Positions 10,168 through 19,676 of a DNA stretch of 64,000 nt are shown here, piece after piece. A model generated the notes under the pieces. That model saw only the letters and a list, made by a program, of their open reading frames with translations. It was not told the DNA's origin and made no database searches. The stretch comes from Nannochloropsis salina CCMP1776 (lineage: Eukaryota > Sar > Eustigmatophyceae > Eustigmatales > Monodopsidaceae). Location of the stretch: positions 705,881 through 769,880 of the forward strand of contig SDOX01000011.1 in the NCBI GenBank assembly GCA_004565275.1, written 5' to 3'. Within the stretch, counting starts at the first letter, position 1, and the number at the start of each line of letters is the position of its first letter. A program made the position numbers and the translations under genes.

Positions 10168-13100
10168 TCATTTTCGCACGGGTCGTCGCGCCTTAATTAT
10201 CTTTCTGTGACCTGGTGCCTGTTGGGTTGTACTCGCCCCAAGTGAAAAAGCGTCGCCTGTACTAGGAGCGGGGGCACCAAAGCCCGGCATCGCCCCCCCG
10301 CCTGGAATGCCCGCTTCCGCCGCGCCAAATCCGCCGAATGAAGGCGCTCCACCCGAGACCCCGAACCCACCTGTCGCCACGCCTTGAGGAGCGGAAGGTC
10401 CAAACATGCCTCCCGCCGGCGAGGGTGCTGCTTGCTGAAAACTCATGGGGGGATTGCTCGCAGCTCCGAACATGGGCTGAGCGGATGCAGTCCCGAAGGC
10501 TGGGGCTACACCACCCACGCCAACAGGGGCAGCTGCTCCCCCAGTAACTGAGCCTAGACCAGCAATAAACCCCCCCGCCCCACCCGATAGGGCGGAGGAA
10601 GCTCCGAAAAGGGGAGGTTTCGACGCGCCACTGGCATTCCCGAGGTTGAAGGAGGGTAGAGAGGCGCCAAAGGCAGGCGCAGGTGCAGGTCCCGGGGAAA
10701 CGCCGGGGCTTGCGCTCATGTCCATAGCACCATTGACCTGAGAAGGCGCGCTGCCAAGCCCTGTCCCGCCACTGCCAGCTTTTGGACCCGCCGTCGTTCC
10801 AAAAGCGAAAGCAGAGCTCGCTCCGGAAGGCGGCGCGGATGGAGCGGGGGCAGATCCGAAGGTGAAGACAGGATGGAGGCTTCCACTGCTGGGATCGGCA
10901 TTCGTGGTACTGCCGCTACCGGACGCGGACAGGCTCGTGGGAACAGCTGAGAAGGAAGGAGTGCTTTTAAGCCCTCCAAAGGAGGTTGTGGAGGAGTCCG
11001 AGGATGTCAGAGAGAATGTGCTTGCAGGCTTCTCGCTGGGCTTGTCGGCGGTGCTGCTTCCAGAAGGGGCTGGGAAGGTGGACGAGGCAGCGGCGAGAAG
11101 GCCAACACCTGGCGATGACTTTGGCGCATCGAATCGTAAGGGGGGAAAAGCCAAGGGGGCCGGAGCCTCTGGCCCCTTCCCAGGAGGGCTGACAGAAGGT
11201 GCATCCGGCGCGGGAACAGGCGGGTTCCCCTTGGCACCAAATGTGGCATCACCAGAGGTGGAGGCGCCGCCTGCGACCCCCGCGCCCCAAAACGTGAATG
11301 ATGGGGTGGAAGTGGGAGGCGCTGCTGCTTTCGATGTGTCCTCTTTGCCGCTTTCACCGACATCGGCTGTTGCTGTAGATGCTCCAAAAGCGAAGGCGGG
11401 AAGCTTTGGGGAAGGCGGCTCTTTCTCTTTGGCCACGTCAGTTGTCCCGAACACAAATGGGGAGATCGCAGGAAAGGCCGTCTGGGCGGCGGTGGTCTTG
11501 CCGCCATCTGGTGCTTCTTCCTTTGCGGAATCCGTGCTCGGCTCTTTCGTGACTGCCGGTGGTGCAATGAACGAGAAGCCGGTGGGTTTTACCGTCGGCG
11601 CTACCTTGTCGGCGGCCTCCTCTCCACCACCCCCAAATGTAGGCGGTGCGGCCGTGCCGGAGAAAGCCTTGCCTTGCTTCTCACTGTTCTTCTCTTGTTC
11701 AATTTTAGTGGATGCAAAAGGGCTTCCCTGCATCGGCGTCGCAGACGTCGCCTCTGAAGTGCCTCCGCCAAAGCTGAAGCCCTTTGATGTGATGGCGCCA
11801 AAATCCGCAGCTAGAGGTCCAGGATGGGGCGAAATTGATGCGGGGGTCACAGTGTCAGCTCTGGTAGACGCCGCCGGCGCTACAGAGGAGGCGTTCTCCG
11901 TCCCTGGTTTCGGGGCTTCGCAGGAGGGGCATTTGGACTTGGCGGCATCGATGTTGTTCGAAAGGCAACCACTGCATTTCCAGCTCCCGGGTTTTTGCAG
12001 GCGAGCTTGCAGGTCGCCCCATCCACCTCCGGTTGCAGGCTTGTCCGTGGACAGGTCTGTCGGTGCGGTCACTTTTCGCGACGGAGGCGGGGGCATGGCC
12101 GCACGGTCCTCGACTGTCTTGCTGCTGGCGAGCGAGGACGAGCCAAGTGCCCGCCCAGTCAAGCCTGGAGCTCGTTGCGCCGGAGTGGGAAGACCACGCC
12201 CGTGTTCTTTCTGTCCCTCTGTTTCAGCTTCTTTTGATCCGTCTTCCGGCCCTAGGTTAAGAAAAGACTGCTGCTCATGACCCTCGCCCGCTTCGCGCGC
12301 TCGCCCCTTTAAGGCCTGTCGCCCCTCCTCCTGCTTCCCTTCCATTTCTCGATGAACCTGCTCCGCAGCGGCGCGACGGGAGCGCAGTCGACGCTTGACA
12401 GGCGGAGTGAAAATAAACTCCTCCTGCGGCTTGGCCATCGTAGCGCCCGCCTCGGCCGCCTCTTCCTCGTCCATGTGCACAGCCTGCGGGGCAGTAAAAT
12501 CAAATCCCGCGTCCCCATCCATCGTTGCCAATGCCTCAGCCACGCCTTCATCGACGCCAAAGACAGGCTTGGGCTCCGGCAACTCAACGTGACGCGGTAG
12601 CTTGAAGGTAGCCGGCTCCCCTCTGCCGTTGGCCAGCCCTCCCTCCTCTGCTCCGTCCTCTCCCGCATCTCGTGCCCTCTCCGCAAACCGTCGCTTGTGT
12701 TGCCCACCAGAAAGCAGGCGGCTAGGCTGGACTGACAGCGCCTGGTCTCCTTCTTGTCTGATGGACACGCGTGACCTATCATGAAGCCCTCCGCGCGGTA
12801 GTTCGGTTGCCGGCATTCCCTCTCGAGGGGGGGAGACCTCTCCGACTTCGCGAGCGGGTAAGGCGCGAGACCGCAGAGGAGTGGGCACGTACTGAGAGCG
12901 GGCGTCCTGCATGGGTGTGCGCATTTGCTCCTGCATGCTGTTGAGAATGCGACGTGTGACTAGGTCCGACCAGCGAGAGGGAGCGCGGGGTGCCTGTCGT
13001 CGGCGGACGGCGCGGCCGGGGTCCGCGACCCCCACCAAACTCCGCTTGTACCCGCTGCTGACGCTCCGAGACCCGCTCCAGGCGCCACCGTTGCTGTAGA

Positions 13101-14916
13101 CGGGCCTGCTTTTCTCCACGTAGGGGGTTGTGCGGAAGCGTGACGCCGCTGGCTTGCCTTCACGGCCCAAGTCGTCGCCCACGTCGAAGCGGACGGCGCC
13201 CTTGTCGACAGCCTGGCCACCAGCAAAGCGCGGTCTGGCAGCATCCCTATGGAGAGCTGCTTCTTGGTGCGTCTTCCTGAGAACTTCCGGGACGCCGACC
13301 CCACCTTCCCCCGGGCCTGTGCTCTCAGGCGGGTCGGCCATGAAAGCAAGGTCCGGCATCTCCTCTTCCAGCGTGCTCACGACCGCGGAGAAGGCCTCCC
13401 CTGGGCCCCGCACCTTTGTGCCATAGCCCACCCGGTTACCACCATTACTGTAGGAGGGAAGCCTGAATGCCCCCGAGGGTAAAGCTGCCCGCTGCTCCCA
13501 CTCTCGGGACGGATCTTTCTTCTTGTGCATGAGGGTTTTCATGACCCCAAACACTCGCTCTCCCCCCCGTGCTCCGCGCTCACCTCCACTGCCTGCCACG
13601 CTACTCTTCGCTTCCTCCAGCCCCCCCTCAGAACGACTCCCTGGCGAACCCGCCCCCTCGTCACCATCCTCCCTGGATGGCAGCGCCAGACGCGGGGCGG
13701 GCCTGACCAGGACCTGTGGACCGGTCCGGCTCGTCCTGTGAGCCGGCCATAAGCCGGCACGCTCTAGCCGCACCGCCTCGCCAGCAGTCGCGCCCTGCAG
13801 ACTCTCGTCCTCGGCCCACTCGGCAGCTTCAGGTAGTTTGGCAGCGGCCTGGGCGCGCATGTTCCCACGAGCAGCCCCGGCGGATCCCCGCGCCTGCGGC
13901 AGCTCTTCCGGGCGCAGCAGTCCCTCGTCCGCGTGCTGTACGAGCTGTCGTGCCACGGCCGCCGAGGTGACCGCATGATCAGAGGGAGAAGAAAATCTGC
14001 ACCCCTCTTCTCTGTAAGCTTGGCCGGCAGTCCCGCGCGTCTCGGAGAAACCCCGCCTGTGGCCCCGCTGCGACCGCAGCCACTCCTTCAACCGCTCCGC
14101 AAGCTCGCTCTTCCTGCCCTTGTACGAGAGCCCCTTCTCACGCAGGATCTTCTTCAGCTCCGACACGGTGATACTGTCCACTGGCTGCCCTTCATAGCTC
14201 TCATCGCTCTCCGCCTTGTCTTCGGGCGGGGGAAGCTCCACTGCGCCATCTTCGTAAGCGGCCATGGAAGGCGCGGCCTCGTGAGCTGCCTCGTCCACGC
14301 GCTCTGCCGAGGACACATCGTCATATTCGCCACTGGAAATGGACTCCTGGCCGACCAACATCTGGTCATCCCCGTCGCTCCGGCCGTTCTCCTCCCAGGG
14401 GGACATAAGACCTATCACCCCCTTCACAGCGGAGGAGACTAGGCTGGTGCTCGACTTGAGCAGGCGCTGGAAGGGCGTCGCCGGCTGGCCCGCCAAGTGG
14501 ACTCCGTCTCCCTCAATATCGTTGCAAGACCTCGTGTTTTCCTGAGGCGACCGCCCTGGGGACTGCTTGCTGCTTTCTCTTGGGACCACCACCGCCACGG
14601 GCCCCGGCTGCGTACTGTCCTCCGTCCCCCTCCTTACCCAGCGATGTTCTTGCCGAATGCTACCCTTCCTTCGATCCTTACTTTCATCCGTCGTATCATG
14701 TCCTAGTGGCCCTGTTTGATCCTGGGCCCGCATTCGCGAACCTCTTGATGACAGGGCTGGAGACTCGGGGGCTCGTGTTCCTCGAGGGCGGGGAGGAGAG
14801 ATCCCACGGATCTTAGGAGCACTGGCTCTTGCTCCGCGCGACCGCGTCCCTATGCCATCGCCTTCCGCCATCGAGGGCGAGCGAGCTCGACTACGTGTGA
14901 CACGAGCGCTGGGCAT
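10168..14916 (-). CDS. Nuclear-basket FG nucleoporin, Nup153/Nup1-like, with SAP domain and RanBP2 zinc finger
   Basis: Single long exon, 1582 residues if translation begins at the ATG at 14916; the frame stays open to 15045 but the added residues do not look coding. Order of parts: a basic arginine-rich N-terminus, a SAP-like helix-turn-helix at about residues 248-282 (ITVSELKKILREKGLSYKG), a long charged middle, one RanBP2-type zinc finger near 978 (W-x-C-x2-C-x10-C-x2-C), then about 500 residues of FG, FGA and FGT repeats, and a basic end, HRKIIKARRPVRK, like the importin-binding tail of Nup153 and Nup1. FG repeats bind transport receptors; the zinc finger binds Ran in the family. A SAP domain, usually a DNA-binding module, is unusual in nucleoporins. 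The next gene is transportin, an FG-repeat client, on the other strand. Low-complexity composition makes orthology hard to prove. Confidence 0.78.
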   Translation of the reverse strand: MPSARVTRSRARSPSMAEGDGIGTRSRGARASAPKIRGISPPRPRGTRAPESPALSSRGSRMRAQDQTGPLGHDTTDESKDRRKGSIRQEHRWVRRGTEDSTQPGPVAVVVPRESSKQSPGRSPQENTRSCNDIEGDGVHLAGQPATPFQRLLKSSTSLVSSAVKGVIGLMSPWEENGRSDGDDQMLVGQESISSGEYDDVSSAERVDEAAHEAAPSMAAYEDGAVELPPPEDKAESDESYEGQPVDSITVSELKKILREKGLSYKGRKSELAERLKEWLRSQRGHRRGFSETRGTAGQAYREEGCRFSSPSDHAVTSAAVARQLVQHADEGLLRPEELPQARGSAGAARGNMRAQAAAKLPEAAEWAEDESLQGATAGEAVRLERAGLWPAHRTSRTGPQVLVRPAPRLALPSREDGDEGAGSPGSRSEGGLEEAKSSVAGSGGERGARGGERVFGVMKTLMHKKKDPSREWEQRAALPSGAFRLPSYSNGGNRVGYGTKVRGPGEAFSAVVSTLEEEMPDLAFMADPPESTGPGEGGVGVPEVLRKTHQEAALHRDAARPRFAGGQAVDKGAVRFDVGDDLGREGKPAASRFRTTPYVEKSRPVYSNGGAWSGSRSVSSGYKRSLVGVADPGRAVRRRQAPRAPSRWSDLVTRRILNSMQEQMRTPMQDARSQYVPTPLRSRALPAREVGEVSPPREGMPATELPRGGLHDRSRVSIRQEGDQALSVQPSRLLSGGQHKRRFAERARDAGEDGAEEGGLANGRGEPATFKLPRHVELPEPKPVFGVDEGVAEALATMDGDAGFDFTAPQAVHMDEEEAAEAGATMAKPQEEFIFTPPVKRRLRSRRAAAEQVHREMEGKQEEGRQALKGRAREAGEGHEQQSFLNLGPEDGSKEAETEGQKEHGRGLPTPAQRAPGLTGRALGSSSLASSKTVEDRAAMPPPPSRKVTAPTDLSTDKPATGGGWGDLQARLQKPGSWKCSGCLSNNIDAAKSKCPSCEAPKPGTENASSVAPAASTRADTVTPASISPHPGPLAADFGAITSKGFSFGGGTSEATSATPMQGSPFASTKIEQEKNSEKQGKAFSGTAAPPTFGGGGEEAADKVAPTVKPTGFSFIAPPAVTKEPSTDSAKEEAPDGGKTTAAQTAFPAISPFVFGTTDVAKEKEPPSPKLPAFAFGASTATADVGESGKEDTSKAAAPPTSTPSFTFWGAGVAGGASTSGDATFGAKGNPPVPAPDAPSVSPPGKGPEAPAPLAFPPLRFDAPKSSPGVGLLAAASSTFPAPSGSSTADKPSEKPASTFSLTSSDSSTTSFGGLKSTPSFSAVPTSLSASGSGSTTNADPSSGSLHPVFTFGSAPAPSAPPSGASSAFAFGTTAGPKAGSGGTGLGSAPSQVNGAMDMSASPGVSPGPAPAPAFGASLPSFNLGNASGASKPPLFGASSALSGGAGGFIAGLGSVTGGAAAPVGVGGVAPAFGTASAQPMFGAASNPPMSFQQAAPSPAGGMFGPSAPQGVATGGFGVSGGAPSFGGFGAAEAGIPGGGAMPGFGAPAPSTGDAFSLGASTTQQAPGHRKIIKARRPVRK

Positions 14917-15779
14917 CCCTGTCGCGTAGTGAAGATGATGAGTGGTGAAAGAAGCAGGGCAAAGGCTGATACTACGCGCCTCGCTGCCGAGATACTCCCC
15001 TCGTGGCCAACAGGGCTTTTCGCTCATAGCCGTCAAGAATATCACTTACGCATTGTACACTCAGGGGGGTGAGCGGACGCAAATTGGAGCATATGGCTAC
15101 GTTGGGGTTGTCATGGCTCTGAAGTGCTACTCCACGCAAGGCTACAGATTGCGTTCGTGAAAAGAATGAACACACGTGCTCAGCAAATACAATCATGCTT
15201 AGTGCGACAGAGATTCATACAAATTGGAGTTTCTTTGCACGAAGGAGACGAGAGGTAAAGACGGTGCGGCCAGTCCTTCCTAGCAAACACGACAGGGTCA
15301 CGCATGAGCCCCAACCAAGCACGACTTCTTCCACGCACCCCCTCACAATCCGCCTACCGCGCCGGCACCATTCTTCCCAGCCCTTTCGCGAACGGCCCGC
15401 CACCGAAGCTTGCACACTCTTTTTTTTTACCTCACGCGAGTGACGGCTTCAGGCATGAAGGGAAAGAGAGACCGCACGATGCCGTCGGGGTGGAGGAGGG
15501 GGGGGGGGGGGTTCTGGACCGGCGAGGGCATGGGGCGGGAGCGAGCAAGAGAAAGCTTTCCTTTGGAAGACATGCTCAGGGTACACACATCACTGAGAAC
15601 ACTGCATACTCCCGCATACTGATTGTACAGGTCATCGCCATGGTCTGGCAGGAAGGGTGGTTACTCTGAGGGCACGGCGGCCTAGCGACCTCCTCCCCTC
15701 CCAGCCCCTGCCCCTATCCCGCGCCTGCTCCGCCCTCAGTGCCCCGGCACTTTTGGTGACTTAGGCGGGCGCAAACAAG
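14917..15779. promoter_or_regulatory. Divergent intergenic region between nucleoporin and transportin
   Basis: About 860 bases between two outward-facing start codons. It contains a run of fourteen G at 15498-15511 within a GGA-rich stretch. Open frames here have no coding features. Both promoters should lie in it. Confidence 0.45.
15498..15511 (+). repeat. Homopolymer G14
   Basis: Fourteen consecutive G following a GGAGGA stretch upstream of the transportin gene. Slippage-prone, and could form a G-quadruplex with the neighbouring G runs. Confidence 0.8.
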
Positions 15780-18700
15780 ATGGCTGAAACGGAGCAGTGG
15801 CACCCTTCTCAGGAGGCGTTTTCGCAAACAATCAACTTGTTGAGTGTTCTACGCGATCCTACAAACTCCCAGGTATGTACACAGCAACGCGGGAAAAGGA
15901 AGACATACACATCCGAGTATACCACCCTTGACGTCGACACATGTGCCGGAACTCATCGCGTTTTTCTCTTATTTTCCTGGAGTAGTATGCAGAGGCACAG
16001 CGTCATTTGGAAAGCCACCAGGGGGACGCCCAATTCCTTCTCTGTCTGGCATACGTCTTGGCGGGTACGACGAGAGAGCAAGTCCCCGACCACGTACGGC
16101 AGCTCGCGGGGCTCCTATTGAAAAACTACGTGCTGCGACATGCAAATGAATTCGTGCAGGACACTGAGATGTCGGCGTCCACAGCCTCCGCCGGGGCTCC
16201 CAGTGGGGTAGCGCCTAATACGGCCATCGCGCATATTCGGGCATATGTGAAGCTCCAGGCCCTGGTTGCGGCCCGAGATGCCAACAAGTCGGTGCGCAAC
16301 ACGGCTGGTATCCTCATCACGACGCTGGCCACTCATACTCTCCGGGCGGGTGTGCCTCTGGGCGTTGCGTGGCCCGAGCTCTTTCCCGCTTTACTTGCCA
16401 TGTTGGGCAGCGAGCAGGCGCCGGCCATCGAAGGCGCCTTCAGCAGCCTGGTCAAAATACTCGAGGACTGCGGCCAAGAACTGCGTGCGGACACCTCGGG
16501 CTATGGACCAGAGGTGCTGAACCAGCTGGTGCCCATCCTCTCATCCTTCTTCCGCGCCGAGGTGCCCGGGATTCGGGCAACGGCCGTGCGCGCCATGAAC
16601 CTGCTCGTGCCCCTCAAGCCCGCTCAGCTGCTCTTGCACATGGACGCCTTCATCCAGGCCCTCGCCGGCCTGCAAGACGACTCGTCGCCGCGCGTTCGCC
16701 AGGGCGTGTGCCAGACCCTGGTCGCGCTCTTCCGAGAGGCCTCGGACCACCTGCTCTCTCGTCTGGGCGAGGTGATGGAGTTCATGCTGGCCAAGAGCCA
16801 GGACCAGGACGAGGACGTGGCGCGCGAGGCCTGCGAGTTTTGGAGCGTCTTCTGTCACTACTACGGCAACGAGGGCCAGCAGCAGGTACCCGAAGCCCTG
16901 CGCGCCTTCCTTCCCCGCCTGCTCCCCGTGCTCCTGGCCGGGATGGTCTTCGCCCAGGCGGACCGGGAGGCCATGGAGGCCGACAAGGCGAGCATGCAGG
17001 ACTCTGTGCCCGACCGGGCCGAGGACCTGAGGCCTGTACACTATCAGTCTCGGGGAGATCGGGGTTTCGGCGCGGGTGAGAAGGAGGAGGAGGAGGGGGA
17101 GGAGGAGGAGGAGGGGGCGCGGGGGGAAGGCGTGGGCGGCGGCCTCGGCGATGAGGTGGAGCAGTGGAACCTGCGGCGGTGCGCGGCGGCCACCCTCGAC
17201 ACTATAGCCGAATTTTTTGGGCCAGACGTTCTCCTGCCTATCTTGTTGCCATACTTGTACGCGAAGCTGCAGCAGGGGTCGGTGTGGGAACGGGAAGCGT
17301 GCATCCTCGCCCTGGGGGCGGTGGCCTCCTGTATGGAGGGCATGGGCGAGCAGCTCTTGCAGCTCTTCCCTTTCCTCCTGCAGCAGCTTGACGACAAGGC
17401 GGGGATGGCGACCAACCCGCAGCTGGGATGCACGGTGGCTTGGACCCTGGGTCGTTACGCAGGGTGGATCCTGGAGCAGCACAACGACAGCGGCTTTCTG
17501 GCCCCACTCGTGGAGCGCCTCTTGGGGGCCATGCTCGACCCGCACAAGAAGGTGCAGCAAGCAGCCTGCTCCGCGCTGGCCTCGCTGGAAGAAGATGCAG
17601 GACTGCGTCTCCTCCCGTACTTGTCGCACCTCTTGGGCTTCATGAGCCAAGCTCTCGGCCGCTACCAGACACGCTCCCTCATCGTCCTCTTCGACACGCT
17701 GGGGACACTGGCCGACGCCGTCAAGCACGAGCTGGCGGCGCCGGAGTACACGGCTTTGTTTATGCCCGCTCTGTGGGCCAAGTGGGCCGCCGTGGCGGAC
17801 TCGGATCGCGTCTTGCTTTATTTGATGGAGTGCATGACATCGCTGGCCGTCGCCCTCGGCCCGGCATTTCAGCCCTGGGCGTCAGAGGCTTTCGCCCGTT
17901 GCCTCCGCCTCCTGCAACAAGTCTTGGCGGCGGACTCTTCCGGCCAAGCCTGTGACAAGGAGTTCGCGGTCTGCGCTCTGGATCTGCTCACCGGTATGGC
18001 CGAGGGCCTGGGCTCCTCCTTGGAGAGCCTCCTGCTCGACTCAAACCTGATGGGTGTGCTCTTTGCCTGCATGCAGGACGCTTCGGAAGACGTCAGACAG
18101 AGCGCCTTCGCGTTGCTGGGAGACTTGGTCAAGGCCTGTCACCTGCATTTGGTGCCCGTCCTGCCCACTTACCTGCCGGTACTGGTGAACAACCTGGATC
18201 CACGCGCCGTCTCCGTCTGCAACAACGCTTCCTGGGCGTTGGGCGAGCTGACCGTTCGAGTGGGACCCGAGCACATGACGCCGCACGTGCCGGCCGTGAT
18301 GGCGCGCTTGATCCCCATGGCCCGGCAGCGCAACGAGATGCATCCCCACCTTGTCGAAAATACTGCCATCACCATCGGCCGGCTGGCAAAGGTCTGCCCT
18401 AATGCCGTGGCCACAGCACCCGGCGTGGGAGCTGATTTCGTGCTCGCCTGGTGCCTGAGCCTGCAAGAGGTCAAGCATCGGGGCGAAAAGGAACATGCCT
18501 TTGAGGGTCTCTGCCTGCTGTTGCAGCAAAAACCGTCCATTCTTTTGCAACCAAGTCAAAACAGTACTGCCACTCCTGCCGCTAGCCCTCCTTCTTCGGT
18601 TGCTCCCACCGGCGCCGACACTTTCGAGGCTTTCGCCTGGGCCGTGGCATCGTGGTATGACGCCGATCAAGGCCGCCCCGATGTACCCGCCGGCCTCCAG

Positions 18701-18832
18701 CACATGTTCCAAGTTATTTTCAATTATATACGAGAGACTGTCAACAATATGCCAGCCCAAGATTGGAATGAGTATCTGAGCAGCTTGGACCCTCAGCTCG
18801 TTTCTTATCTCGTCAGTTTTTATGAGATGTGA
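15780..18832 (+). CDS. TNPO1: Transportin (karyopherin beta-2) nuclear import receptor
   Basis: Model: exons 15780-15872 and 15986-18832, phase 0 junction, 979 residues. The first exon codes MAETEQWHPSQEAFSQ. Transportin carries PY-NLS cargoes through the pore and is unloaded by RanGTP. The protein is a continuous helical HEAT-repeat array. An importin-N region near the start includes LAGLLLKNYV. A glutamate-rich insertion at about residues 383-421 lies just before EQWNLRRCAAATLD, the place of the acidic H8 loop that ejects cargo in transportin-1. The repeats end with EYLSSLDPQLVSYLVSFYEM. The length is slightly above animal transportin-1 (about 890-900), mostly from the acidic loop and a small loop near residue 890. 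Importin-beta and importin-4 were considered; the acidic loop position and C-terminus favour transportin. Confidence 0.9.
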
Positions 18833-19676
18833 TATGAGGTAGCGGAGCGGCATTGAAGAAACTGATGGAAATGGGAAAATTGTTCCACGATGATAAGACC
18901 GTGTCGTCCTTTATCGATACAGGAGAGTGACCTTGTGTCATTCTTGGTCAAGTATGGACAGCCTCATCCATTATCTACTCAGAGAAGCACGGTGTGAGAA
19001 AGGACTCTATGAGGACAGGGAGAGGAGGAGCCGTAAAGAGGAAGTTTAAAAATTGCTATGGAAATTTTGAGGTGAGTATTTAGAGACGAAACCAATGTTA
19101 GGTCAGATTAAGGATGCAGAAGCCAAGGCATGTTTGTCCGAGACCGTCACCGAGCTGTGAAAGCTTTGGAGAGAGCATCTTGGGGCATCATTTCCCTAAT
19201 TTATTCGAAGCATATGCAATCCAACAGTATGCATGTACAGCGGTTAACAAGTAGAATTAGGCGAGGAACAAAGTTAGGAACATACCCTCATGAGAAGAGA
19301 ATAAGAAAGACATCGAATATATGTCGATCAAAGCTTTACTGGTAGCGAGGGTCAGATGCGTGCAAATATCGTTCCAAAATAAGGTAAATCACAATTGTCA
19401 GCTTTGGGAAGAATCACATAAATAGTAACGATCAATAAATGGGGCCGAGCGCGCGAAGGTATGGCCACATTTCCCAGATTCTTGCCCGACGGGTCGAGGG
19501 CGTAACCGGGGCCAAGCAAGTTGCGTCTTTGGGCAGATACCCGGAAGTACGGACCGTTGGCGCGAGTGAGGACGACGGTGTCGCTGGGACTGAATCAAAA
19601 AAGTTGCTTTCTTCCTAGAAATGCGGAATGGGCGACCGATTTTCACTCTCTTACCCTCGTGGGCTCCTGCACAGCT
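18833..19676. other. Intergenic region between transportin and GH5 glucanase
   Basis: About 840 bases, AT-richer than the flanking genes, between two genes on the same strand. It should hold the transportin 3' end and the glucanase promoter. The glucanase frame is open back to 19521, but the stretch before 19677 does not look coding. Nothing else recognised. Confidence 0.45.

Noticed and set aside
10862-12280. Plus-strand open frame of 472 codons
   Set aside because: It lies opposite the FG-repeat part of the nucleoporin; the low-complexity composition removes stops on the other strand. No domain features.
16541-17728. Minus-strand open frame of 395 codons
   Set aside because: Antisense shadow of transportin; no family features and strong conservation on the other strand.
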